Shown piece after piece: positions 7,771 to 18,594 of a stretch of 31,338 nucleotides of DNA. Position 1 is the first letter of the stretch, and the number at the start of each line of letters is the position of its first letter. The DNA is from an uncultured bacterium (GTDB lineage Bacteria > Actinomycetota > Coriobacteriia > Coriobacteriales > Coriobacteriaceae). The stretch lies in the NCBI GenBank assembly GCA_905214425.1, contig CAJMLY010000022.1:1-31338 (forward strand), given 5' to 3'. The translations under genes were made by a program, and so were the position numbers. A model generated the notes under the pieces. That model worked only from the letters and a program-made list of their open reading frames with translations, was not told where the DNA came from and did no database searches.

Positions 7771-7974
7771 CTACGTTTGATCAATGCCACAGTGATCTAC
7801 AACGCAGATGCTGCCGCCATCCATGTCATAGTCGCAGTAATCGTATGCACCACAGCCATCTGCTTTATCATAAACAGTACAGATGTCAGTAATGCCCAAG
7901 AGGCAGTCAAAAGACATCGGCTTCACGCCTGCCTCGTCGCCACTTCCTGGATTAATCGGATGAATATGCTTCAC
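7771..7974 (-). CDS. Six-cysteine RiPP precursor peptide 1 (67 aa)
   Basis: The start is taken as GTG at 7974, preceded by GGGAGG with 5-nt spacing. Codons further upstream are open but have no ribosome site, and this choice gives the same MKHIHP start as precursor 2, 30 bp downstream. The 67-residue peptide has exactly six cysteines (C24, C32, C41, C47, C57, C62) within 39 residues, meeting the 'six cysteines in forty-five residues' description of SCIFF peptides. C32 and C41 lie in Cys-X3-Asp units (D36, D45), while C57 and C62 are followed by Asp three residues on. The maturase gene ends 170 bp upstream on the same strand. The likely product is a thioether-crosslinked ranthipeptide; which residues are linked is inference. 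Confidence 0.82.
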   Translation of the reverse strand: MKHIHPINPGSGDEAGVKPMSFDCLLGITDICTVYDKADGCGAYDYCDYDMDGGSICVVDHCGIDQT

Positions 7975-8143
7975 GACTACCTCCCTTTGAGTGCAGAAAA
8001 ACCTCAATATTGTGTATAACAAACCAAGATGTCTAGTTCACCATATTTCTAGAATGGTTTCGGCGAACGTAGCAATAAGCTTCGCAGACGGTAATCAGAA
8101 GAACGAACACCTCCACAATGGTGACAGCAATGCGCTGAACCGC

Positions 8144-9502
8144 TTATTCCGATACAGTAGCTTCTCGTTGATTTTTCTCCTGCGAAGATGAGTGGCGGGA
8201 AATAAGGTCAAAAGCCATCTCGTAGCACATTTTTCTATATTCACATGATGCAGGGTGTAGACTCTTGGGCAAGTAGCCGTGCTCGTCTGCAGCCTCCCAG
8301 CTACAGCCCCCACCACAGAAAGACCGAGCCCAACAGTCCGTACAGTCAATTCTTTTTTCGACACCCTGACTCCAGTTTTCAATATACCTAGTTTCGTCAA
8401 TTCCGGTGACGATGTTGCCCATTTTGAATCGCATCATCCCGACAAACCTGTGACAGGGGTATACGTCCCCTTCGGGAGTCACGGAAATAAAACGCCTGCC
8501 AGCCCCGCATCCGACAAAGGCGATCCTGTTGCTCATAATCAAATCAACTGCAGTTTTCAATGTTCTAAACAAGGGCTTTTCCCCTTGATCAATCTGTTTG
8601 AGATATTGATCCGCCAAATCTATTAGGCCCGCCCTGATTTTGTTTAATGAGTGTTCGTCGAGTTTGATATTCTCATCGAATGAGCTCACGGGCGAGAAGT
8701 AAATCCTTCTGAAGCCCATCTCTTTAAACTGAAGATAGTCTTCAACAAGGTTACAGTTATTATTTGTTAAGGTCGCTCTTGCGCCGAAGGGGAACGACTC
8801 GGAAAAACGACGAACGTTTTTGTCGATATCGGAGAAAGAGCCGCCTCCCGTCTTGTACGGGCGCGATGCATCGTGCTTGCATCCTGTACCATCGAGACTA
8901 ATCAGAACAGAAAACCCGTGCTCCTTGAAAGAATTCACAGCAGTGTCATTCAAAAGCGTTCCGTTGGTCGTAATAGAATAGGTAAAGTTTCTATTGGGGT
9001 ATATTCTATTTGAATAGTCGACCGTTTTCCATATCAGCGGCTCGTTAATCATGGGTTCCCCACCAAAAAAGACGATTGCAAGCGTTTCGTTTTCCGATGA
9101 ACTTGCGACGAGGTAGTCGACCGCCTTGAAGGCTATCTCGTCTGTCATCAGCAGAGGAGACGTTCCATAATCTCCTTTACCGGCAAAACAGTAACTACAA
9201 CCAAGGTTGCATGCATGTGAAACGTGGAGTTCGATGGATCTAAGTTTTCGAGGCGTGTCTTTTGTTAAGAAAGTCCGCTCAGACAATCGTTGATACTCAT
9301 CAATGTCGTCTTCAAGTTCTGCTATGGTCGTTTGGTCGTAGCCTTTCGCAGCAAGTGACTTTGTTAGCAACTTCGAGTTGACCGTTCTTCCCGATGCTTC
9401 AAATATGCGAAGCGCATCTTCTGATGCTTGGTCAACCTGAAAGCAATTGCGAGTGACCTCATCGAAGCAGTAACGACGATCACTTACTGAGAAAAAATGC
9501 AT
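8144..9502 (-). CDS. SPASM radical-SAM peptide maturase (six-Cys/ranthipeptide type)
   Basis: A 452-residue enzyme from ATG 9502 (preceded by TGAGGAACGT; a GTG at 9532 is in frame but less supported). Residues 1-85 form the precursor-binding N-terminal region typical of this family. The radical-SAM cluster motif is CNLGCSYC (C98, C102, C105), followed by FFGGEP (145-150). The C-terminal SPASM domain has cysteines at 332, 350, 387, 390, 396, 400, 420 and 426, including CTDCWARSFCGGGC, enough for two auxiliary 4Fe-4S clusters. Overall layout and the segments SHACNLGC, TPEGDVYPCH and DCWARSFC match the SCIFF maturases (CteB type), which join Cys sulfur to a non-alpha carbon of an acceptor residue using SAM radical chemistry. 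Its substrates are probably the two peptides encoded downstream on the same strand. Confidence 0.92.
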   Translation of the reverse strand: MHFFSVSDRRYCFDEVTRNCFQVDQASEDALRIFEASGRTVNSKLLTKSLAAKGYDQTTIAELEDDIDEYQRLSERTFLTKDTPRKLRSIELHVSHACNLGCSYCFAGKGDYGTSPLLMTDEIAFKAVDYLVASSSENETLAIVFFGGEPMINEPLIWKTVDYSNRIYPNRNFTYSITTNGTLLNDTAVNSFKEHGFSVLISLDGTGCKHDASRPYKTGGGSFSDIDKNVRRFSESFPFGARATLTNNNCNLVEDYLQFKEMGFRRIYFSPVSSFDENIKLDEHSLNKIRAGLIDLADQYLKQIDQGEKPLFRTLKTAVDLIMSNRIAFVGCGAGRRFISVTPEGDVYPCHRFVGMMRFKMGNIVTGIDETRYIENWSQGVEKRIDCTDCWARSFCGGGCSWEAADEHGYLPKSLHPASCEYRKMCYEMAFDLISRHSSSQEKNQREATVSE

Positions 9503-9930
9503 ACGTTCCTCAATTTCATGCTGGACTGGCACTAACCTTGTTTATTGTTACGCAGCTATAAAAAACCACCAGCGGGGATTCGGTGTGCGGCCCAATCGGA
9601 CTCCCAAAAGGTTCTATTTGAGACTGGCAAGCTTTGTGTTGTTGGCACTTCGACAGCGCTCTTTATTCCAACATGGAGCCTCGCAGTTTGAGTCGACTTG
9701 CCTCTGGAAGGTCCGATCTCAACTTGATTTAGGATGAAAACAGATTACAGGCGCGCTCCTCTAGAAAGAAAGGAAACCAATCGCCGCCTTTCACCAGGAA
9801 AGTTTTTATAGCCCACCTCGAGCAAAATGAAAGATGCGAGAGCGATTGGGGAACAACGCGAATCTCCCCTTTTGGGTGGGAGCGAGCCTTCAGCCACCGG
9901 CGAACGACTCGCCCTGGTCAGAATCTGGAA
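9503..9930. other. Gene-free region upstream of the radical-SAM gene
   Basis: About 430 bp with no convincing gene on either strand. It should contain the minus-strand promoter of the RiPP operon, but I see no clear pair of hexamers; TATAGC near 9557 on the minus strand is a weak -10 candidate. The right part (about 9930-10056) shows no clear counterpart in the intact FHA gene. Confidence 0.4.
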
Positions 9931-10425
9931 GTGGTGCCGGGCCGCTTGGGCCTCCCCGGTGACTTCGTGGGGCTTACCTGCCTGACGTCGAGGAGTACAT
10001 CCGCAAGATTCGTTCCCTATGCCGTTTGCTCTCACGCCCGCCTTGGTTCCAAGTCGGGCGAGCACGAGGTCGCGCCGGCGCATCCGCTGGGACTGCTGCG
10101 CGTGCAAAACGGCTACGCGGTGAGCGTCCCGCGCTGGATTCAGCCGAGTGAGGAAGGCGTCGAGATCGGCGCGCTGGCAACGGGGGAGGGCGGCATCACC
10201 GATGTGGGCGATGACGTTTCGGCTCGCCATGCCCACGTGTGGTGCGATGACCAAAATGTCTGGTACGTTGAGGACCTGTCGTCCACCAACGGAACCGTGG
10301 TGGTAAACGACGCGACGAACGTCTGCACCCAGGTCGAGCCCGGCCGCTCCGCCCAGCTCAACCCCGGTGACGAGCTCAAGCTCGGAGAATCCACAACCTA
10401 CGCCATCCTCCTCGGCGCCCTCTGA
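9931..10425 (+). pseudogene. 3' fragment of a second FHA-domain gene
   Basis: From 10057 to the stop at 10425 the translation matches the last 123 residues of the intact FHA protein at 3387-3755, with the same length and about 14 substitutions over the FHA domain. SARHAHVW and EDLSSTNGT are retained. The N-terminal 190 residues are missing: upstream of 10057 the frame is open to a GTG at 9931, but it has no ribosome site and no similarity to the intact protein. The copy is therefore a truncated gene or the scar of a recombination event. The FHA part still looks free of stops, so expression as a short protein cannot be excluded. Confidence 0.7.
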
Positions 10426-10902
10426 CTCATCTCCTAAATAAGTTGCGGTGAAATAGGGGCTGTTTAAGGCTACGGCCGGCAAAAACAGTTCCTATTTCAC
10501 CGCAGCTGCCATTTGGTCCCTCGGTGACGGAAGGATCAATTTTGCCCTTGATGGTCACCCAAGGTAAACCTTTACCGCCCGCCTATATTTGCCGAAATTA
10601 CACTTGACGGCGGGGTACAATAAACCCGCATGCGGATTTCCGTTGCGGGCGCTTCCCATCGCCGGGGCGTGCCCGGGAGCATCCGGCATGCGGCCTTTGC
10701 GGCGCTCGGTCATGTGCAAGACGGGTAGCTGGGCTTGTGGAGCGCGTGCAGCCCTCCTCGCCTCGGCATGCCTTCTCTCCACGCCATGTACCTGCTGCTG
10801 AGCCTGCCTGCCAGATGATTGGAAGCAACAGCGAAAATCCCATCACGCCAACATCCCGGCGATCGCCGGGGCCTGTATACCTATATGAGAGGAGAGGGGT
10901 AT
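10426..10902. other. Long leader region of the pyruvate:ferredoxin oxidoreductase gene
   Basis: About 480 bp without a gene. It contains the long hairpin at 10445-10503, a -10-like TACAAT at 10615-10620 without a good -35 at normal distance, a GC-rich stretch of about 230 bp that may be transcribed leader, and a perfect 16-bp palindrome CCCGGCGATCGCCGGG at 10855-10870, 32 bp before the start codon. I recognise no known riboswitch. Confidence 0.4.
10445..10503. repeat. Long palindromic element (21-nt arms)
   Basis: Arms 10445-10465 and 10483-10503 (GCGGTGAAATAGG... and ...CCTATTTCACCGC) pair fully for 13 bp and continue 8 bp with two G-U pairs, around a 17-nt spacer. It lies 20 bp after the FHA fragment. 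Without a T-run on either side it is more like a REP-type palindrome than a terminator. Confidence 0.7.
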
Positions 10903-14442
<3,540 letters not shown>

Positions 14443-14452
14443 GTCTCCCACC

Positions 14453-14577
14453 GCAGGATCTGAGGGCTAACCTTCGCGGACGTCCTCGGACATGAAAGAA
14501 CCCCCGCTGCGCACTACGTGCGGCGGGGGTTCTTTCGTCCTGCGGAGTGTCCGCGAAGGTTAGACCTCAGATCCTGC
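14453..14577. repeat. 125-bp nested palindrome around the PFOR terminator
   Basis: The ends are near-perfect reverse complements: GCAGGATCTGAGG at 14453 pairs with CCTCAGATCCTGC ending at 14577, and the inner blocks CTAACCTTCGCGGAC and GTCCGCGAAGGTTAG match exactly. A further hairpin sits in the centre. The whole element forms one long cruciform-capable structure, starting 11 bp after the oxidoreductase stop codon. Confidence 0.8.
14493..14537 (+). terminator. Strong intrinsic terminator of the oxidoreductase gene
   Basis: AAAGAACCCCCGC and GCGGGGGTTCTTT form a 13-bp perfect stem, with an inner CGCAC/GTGCG extension. The 3' side ends in TTCTTTCGT. It is symmetric, so it could also stop transcription arriving from the minus-strand ATPase gene. 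Confidence 0.85.
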
Positions 14578-14648
14578 TACGACTACGTCCTCGGATTGTG
14601 GGGCTGAACGAGGGGCGTGGTTGGTGGGGCCTTTTATCCCGGTCGCTG

Positions 14649-14669
14649 TTTCGCGGCTTTGCCGCGAAA
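14649..14669. terminator. Hairpin downstream of the ATPase gene
   Basis: TTTCGCGGC, a TTT loop and GCCGCGAAA form a perfect 9-bp stem. It lies about 50 bp past the stop of the minus-strand ATPase gene. There is no clear T-run, so a terminator role is only possible. Confidence 0.35.
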
Positions 14670-14720
14670 CCACGCGCTGCTTTGGGCATAGAGGGGGACC
14701 TGGTTGCGGACTCAGATGAC

Positions 14721-16082
14721 CTAGAGAGATATGGGTGCAAACGAGAAATCGTTGTTGGGGTCGTCCTTTTCCATAAACTCATCGAGACAGAATGTCATAT
14801 AGATTGGAACGTAAAGGATCTTGCCCTCTTTGCAAAGGTTTTCGTGGCTCAGCACAACGGCCTCGGGAATTTTGTACTCGCCCACACTCATCAAACGGTC
14901 GAGGGCTGCATGTGCTCGAACTTTCTTGCCCGATTTGACTTCGATTGGGACAACATGCCCGCGGGCACCTTCGATTACAAAGTCGACTTCACCGACCTCA
15001 CGCGTTTGGTAGTACCACGTATCTGCTCCGAGGGCAACGAGTTCCTGTGCGACCACGTTCTCATAGAGGCCGCCGAGGTTGGGGGTTTTCATGTCAAGGT
15101 AGACGGCGCGTGCCGTGCTGCCGGGATACCGCGATGCGAGCATACCTGTATCGGACTCGTATAGTTTAAAGGCCGTCGTTTTCTCCGTCCTCTTGAGAGG
15201 ACTTCGTGCCTCCGTCACCTGGGGGACCATCAATCCAACGCCTGCGTTCACCAGCCATAGGAAATCCTGCTCGTATTTTTGAAGACGAGCTCCCTCGCCT
15301 AGAGACGAGACGATAAAGCGATGGGACTCCGCCTCAAGCTGAACGGGAATTTGCTCGAAAATGGAGCGAACGTTAAACGCTCGAGTCGATGCATATTTAG
15401 AGATATCGCTTTTGTACTGATCGACTAGCTGAATTTGAAGCTCACGCGTTCTCACGAGCGAATAGCCCGAATCGATATAGTTCTGAACGACCTCCGGCAT
15501 GCCGCCGCAAACGATATAGGCTCTAAAGTTTTTGAGCATCGCCTCATGAATATAGTTTTCGACGGGACGTCTCTCGACAAGGCGGCTGCGAATATCTGCA
15601 AGCACATTTTCGCTGACGCTGTTTGCCCAACAAAACTCTTCAAAATCCATCGGCCGCATAACAATGTGCTCGACATACCCTACCGGAAAAGAAGAGATCC
15701 CCTTAAACTCAGTCCCAAGCATAGACCCCGAGAAGACATAGCTAAAGCGTCCGTCCTCGACCAGCGCCTTCATAAGTGTAACGATCTGCGGATACTCCTG
15801 AATCTCATCGACAAAGATAAGCGTATCTCCCTCAACAAGCGGTGCATCCGCAAGAAGGGCCACACGGTTGATGAAGTCAATGGAGTTCTTAGCGCCAACA
15901 AGTACGTCTCTTGCCTCGGCATCAAGTAGCAGATTGACCTCATAATACGAAGCGTAGTTGCTCTTTCCAAACGCGCGAATCGCATAGCTCTTGCCAATCT
16001 GACGCGCACCGGTAACAAGCAGGGCCTTATGGGAGTTATTCTTCCAGCTCAAAAGCCTATCAGTGACTTTGCGGCGTAGCAT
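14721..16082 (-). CDS. AAA-family ATPase with DUF4143 domain
   Basis: A 453-residue protein starting at ATG 16082, with TGAGGTG as ribosome site. The N-terminal AAA_14-type ATPase has Walker A GARQIGKS (25-32, K31) and Walker B LIFVDE (D92, E93). The C-terminal DUF4143 region ends with a nuclease-like pattern D367, E381, K383 (VDF...PIEVKSGKK), as in PD-(D/E)XK folds. Proteins of this architecture are widespread, occur in many copies in gut Actinobacteria and have no agreed function; links to defence or mobile DNA have been suggested. It stands alone, facing the oxidoreductase gene, and its promoter carries tandem operator-like repeats, suggesting autoregulation. The nuclease-like residues are seen in the sequence, but activity is not established. 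Confidence 0.9.
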   Translation of the reverse strand: MLRRKVTDRLLSWKNNSHKALLVTGARQIGKSYAIRAFGKSNYASYYEVNLLLDAEARDVLVGAKNSIDFINRVALLADAPLVEGDTLIFVDEIQEYPQIVTLMKALVEDGRFSYVFSGSMLGTEFKGISSFPVGYVEHIVMRPMDFEEFCWANSVSENVLADIRSRLVERRPVENYIHEAMLKNFRAYIVCGGMPEVVQNYIDSGYSLVRTRELQIQLVDQYKSDISKYASTRAFNVRSIFEQIPVQLEAESHRFIVSSLGEGARLQKYEQDFLWLVNAGVGLMVPQVTEARSPLKRTEKTTAFKLYESDTGMLASRYPGSTARAVYLDMKTPNLGGLYENVVAQELVALGADTWYYQTREVGEVDFVIEGARGHVVPIEVKSGKKVRAHAALDRLMSVGEYKIPEAVVLSHENLCKEGKILYVPIYMTFCLDEFMEKDDPNNDFSFAPISL

Positions 16083-16098
16083 TAAAACACCTCATTGA

Positions 16099-16187
16099 CA
16101 AAAATTGGCAAATAGATTTGCCCATAATCATACAAAAATTGACAAATAGATTTGACCCAAATCATACAAAAATTGGGAAATAGCAAA
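16099..16187. promoter_or_regulatory. Tandem 34-bp repeats with internal dyads (ATPase promoter)
   Basis: Two adjacent 34-bp units (16099-16132 and 16133-16166) differ at only about four positions, and a partial third follows (16167-16187). Each complete unit contains the dyad CAAATAGATTTG, in which CAAAT and ATTTG are inverted, and on the minus strand each has TATGAT, a good -10 box. They lie 17 bp before the ATPase start codon. This is best read as an array of operators overlapping a duplicated promoter. Confidence 0.65.
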
Positions 16188-16189
16188 GC

Positions 16190-16408
16190 TCACTTAGGCC
16201 TCAAAGCCAGCGAGCCAGCACGGTACTTTGCGAAAAGGCTGGCGGCGCCGTTGTTGAGGGTGGCCAGGTTGACAGTGGCGCCGTTAGCGTTCTCGGCTGC
16301 TTGGGCGCGCAGGAGCGAAAGGGCGTCGGCAGCGTTCATGCAGAAGCCGACGGTAAAGTTCCATACTGCGAACTCGCAGTCGCTTGCCGCGGGGTGAAGC
16401 GCGATCGG
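16190..16408 (-). pseudogene. 3' remnant of an unidentified gene
   Basis: On the minus strand a frame with coding-like, Ala/Asn-rich composition runs from about 16408 to a TGA at 16190. It ends in residues such as NNGAASLFAKYRAGSLALRP. An in-frame TAG just upstream and the lack of a ribosome site at the only ATG (near 16339) suggest a C-terminal fragment of about 72 codons. I do not recognise the protein. It ends only 3 bp from the 34-bp repeats. Confidence 0.4.
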
Positions 16409-16774
16409 CTATCCCTTATGTTGGATGAAAAGCCCCATGTTTTTGCAGGGGTGCATACTCGTCAAATTAATGTATAGAATCGCGTATAGTGCGAGTAAGA
16501 TATTGCGCTGTCCGTTTTGTGTTTAGCAAAGATATAGTTTGCATAATCTGGTCTAATCCCTGCTCTATTTAAATAAAGTTGCACGTAAATGGCGTAGATG
16601 TGCCTGAACTGGGCTTCTTTACGCTGAGCGGGTAAAATCGACCGTTCGCCGCTTAGGTATTTTCAAAATGAATAAAATGAGCGATAAAGAGAATATAAAC
16701 CTTAATAAACTCGCGTATCGCACGGACGCGGGTTATTAATGGGTTGTAGGCCTTTTACAGAAAGGATTCCAGCA
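16409..16774. promoter_or_regulatory. AT-rich promoter region of the first carbamate kinase gene
   Basis: About 365 bp without a gene and much richer in A+T than the flanking genes, as expected for a regulated promoter or leader. There are several -10-like boxes (TATAGA near 16475, TATAGT near 16487), and the segment CGCGTAT occurs at about 16482 and again at about 16712. Arginine-repressor or catabolite sites would be expected for this pathway, but I cannot identify one with confidence. Confidence 0.4.
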
Positions 16775-17737
16775 ATGTCTAAGCCTCTTGGCAAGCCCGA
16801 TCGTATTGTCGTCGCCCTCGGCGGCAACGCCCTCGGCAACAACCCCGTCGAGCAGATCGAGGCCGTGAGCAACACCGCCCACGCGCTCCTCGGCCTCATC
16901 GAGCAGGGCAACGAGATCATCATCACCCACGGCAACGGCCCGCAGGTCGGCATGATCCAGAACGCCTTCGCCGCCGCCCACGACGCCATCGGCACCCCCG
17001 AGATGCCGCTGCCCGAGTGCGGCGCCATGTCCCAGGGCTACATCGGCTACCACCTGCAGCAGGGCATCGGCCGCGAGATGCACAAGCGCTATAAGCGTTG
17101 GCACGCCGCCACCGTCGTCACCCAGATCGAGTGCGATCCGGATGATCCCGCGTTCAAGAACCCGACCAAGCCGATCGGCCCCTTCTACACCGAGGAGCAG
17201 GCCAAGGAGTTCATGGCCGAGGATCCCTCCAAGGTCTTCGTCGAGGACTCCGGCCGCGGCTGGCGTCGCGTCGTCGCCTCCCCCGATCCCAAGAAGATCG
17301 TCGAGGCTGACTCCATCCTCAACCTGCTCGACAACGAGTTCATCGTCATCGCCTGCGGTGGCGGCGGCATCCCCGTCGTCCGCGACTACGAGAACAAGGG
17401 CTGCTACAAGGGCGTTCCCGCCGTTATCGACAAGGACCTGGGCGGCGAGCTGCTGGCCGAGGACTGCGACGCCGACGTCCTGTTCCTGCTGACCGCCGTT
17501 GAGCATGTCGCCATCAACTTTGGCAAGCCCAACCAGGAGGAGCTCGAGGACCTCACCGCCGACGAGGCCGAGCGCCTGGCCGACGAGGGCCAGTTCGGCA
17601 AGGGTTCCATGGAGCCCAAGGTCCGCGCCGCCATCAAGTTCGCCCGCTCCCGCAAGGGCCGCACCTGCATCATCGGCGCCCTGGACAAGGCCGCCGAGAC
17701 CATGGCCGGCCTCTCCGGTACCCGCATCCACGAGTAG
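16775..17737 (+). CDS. arcC: Carbamate kinase, copy 1
   Basis: A 320-residue enzyme that makes ATP and carbamate from carbamoyl phosphate and ADP, the energy-yielding last step of the arginine deiminase pathway. ATG 16775 follows AAAGGA at 16761-16766. The amino-acid kinase fold is shown by RIVVALGGNALG near the N-terminus and IIITHGNGPQVG, with the family's usual length. It is a single gene with its own terminator, separate from the transporter/deiminase operon. From codon 7 to the stop codon I find no difference from the second copy at 23964; only the first codons vary (SKPLG against SKPYG). Having its own AT-rich promoter suggests it is expressed independently of the other copy. Confidence 0.95.
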   Translation: MSKPLGKPDRIVVALGGNALGNNPVEQIEAVSNTAHALLGLIEQGNEIIITHGNGPQVGMIQNAFAAAHDAIGTPEMPLPECGAMSQGYIGYHLQQGIGREMHKRYKRWHAATVVTQIECDPDDPAFKNPTKPIGPFYTEEQAKEFMAEDPSKVFVEDSGRGWRRVVASPDPKKIVEADSILNLLDNEFIVIACGGGGIPVVRDYENKGCYKGVPAVIDKDLGGELLAEDCDADVLFLLTAVEHVAINFGKPNQEELEDLTADEAERLADEGQFGKGSMEPKVRAAIKFARSRKGRTCIIGALDKAAETMAGLSGTRIHE

Positions 17738-17801
17738 TCTCTACTCTGTTGCCTCTCTCGTGGGCGCCAGGCAAAGCGCCCACAAACTAGCCTCTCTTCA
17801 T

Positions 17802-17837
17802 GAGCCCCGCGGTCCGCTCCGACTGCGGGGCTTTTGC
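17802..17837 (+). terminator. Terminator of carbamate kinase copy 1
   Basis: AGCCCCGC (17803-17810) pairs with GCGGGGCT (17825-17832), followed by TTTTGCT. A second small stem, GTGGGCG/CGCCCAC, lies at 17760-17783. Nearly the same sequence follows the second copy. Confidence 0.85.
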
Positions 17838-17861
17838 TGTTGAGGTGACTGTTCATGGGTG

Positions 17862-17928
17862 GTCATTGGGGACAGACTTAAATGAGTGGTCGCCCAATGA
17901 CTACTCATTTAAGTCTGTCCCCAATGAC
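17862..17928. repeat. REP-like element: perfect 26-bp inverted repeat
   Basis: Arms 17862-17887 and 17903-17928 are exact reverse complements built on CATTGGGGACAGACTTAA, around a 15-nt loop. Diverged copies or half copies occur at 25037-25185, 30948-31003 and 31282-31307. It lies between a terminator and the 3' end of the regulator gene. Confidence 0.85.
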
Positions 17929-17942
17929 AAGATCCGATCCAA

Positions 17943-18593
17943 TTAGATGCTCAGGTCATGGGATGCCTGAAACCAGACGATGACTCCGAGAATCCTGATT
18001 CGGCGTTTGTCCAGCACAATATCCGGTTCCGATGTGCGATATGAGTAGGATGACAGCATCACGGTGTTCGTGCCGGTGCTATACCGCCGTATGACCACTC
18101 TGGAATTATCGGACAAGGCGAGGACGGAGCATCCGTTCCAGGGCTTCAGGTTGGGGTCCACTAGGAGAAAGGATCCCATCGGATAGCATTTGGACATGGC
18201 AGATGTGTCCATTTGAACAAAGAAACACCCACGATGTTTTTTGAATACGGATGAGGGGAGCGCCGTTGTTCCGGTCTGCTTAAGTCCTGTTCTGCCTCCA
18301 TTCATCTGGATTTTAAATACATCGCAAAGGGAGTCAGTAGCAGTTTCCTTGGAATTCGGCTTCCGTCCTCCGTGGTCGAGCTTTGCGGCAAGCCCTGCGG
18401 TTTCTGATGCGAGGTCGTCAAGCTGCAGATTGAATTTCGAAACGATCTTGAGCAGTGTCGACCGGCGGATGGCATAGCGGTCCTTTTCCCAACGGCATAC
18501 CGTTTCTTTGGAGACGCCGACGAGTGCCGCGAACTCCTCCTGCGTGAGCTGGTCGCGCTTGCGAAGCGCCTTTATGTTTTGACCCGTTCCCAT
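17943..18593 (-). CDS. XRE-type HTH regulator with S24/LexA-like C-terminal domain
   Basis: A 216-residue protein from ATG 18593, one nucleotide after the stop of the minus-strand deiminase gene (TAACATG), so translation is probably coupled; an in-frame TTG at 18641 would overlap that gene. Residues about 5-60 are a Cro/CI-type helix-turn-helix (LTQEEFAALVGVSKETVCRW). After a linker, residues about 120-216 resemble the S24 peptidase domain of LexA and CI repressors, with S131 near the usual serine position (DTSAMSKCYPMG). At the usual lysine position the sequence is VVIRRY (R169), so self-cleavage is doubtful. It may control the adjacent arginine genes, perhaps sensing a ligand instead of cleaving. 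That target is inferred from the operon. Confidence 0.82.
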   Translation of the reverse strand: MGTGQNIKALRKRDQLTQEEFAALVGVSKETVCRWEKDRYAIRRSTLLKIVSKFNLQLDDLASETAGLAAKLDHGGRKPNSKETATDSLCDVFKIQMNGGRTGLKQTGTTALPSSVFKKHRGCFFVQMDTSAMSKCYPMGSFLLVDPNLKPWNGCSVLALSDNSRVVIRRYSTGTNTVMLSSYSYRTSEPDIVLDKRRIRILGVIVWFQASHDLSI

Positions 18594-18594
18594 G

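Noticed and set aside
7777..8019. Plus-strand frame of 80 codons over precursor 1
   Set aside because: It is antisense to the peptide gene, has no ribosome site and no paralogue over precursor 2.
10603..10620. TTGACG and TACAAT before the oxidoreductase gene as a promoter
   Set aside because: The two boxes are only 6 bp apart, far from the usual 16-18 bp, so they cannot be a pair.
16736..17731. Open minus-strand frames opposite both carbamate kinase copies
   Set aside because: They are mirror frames of the same biased codons, repeated because the gene is duplicated; no ribosome site or domain.
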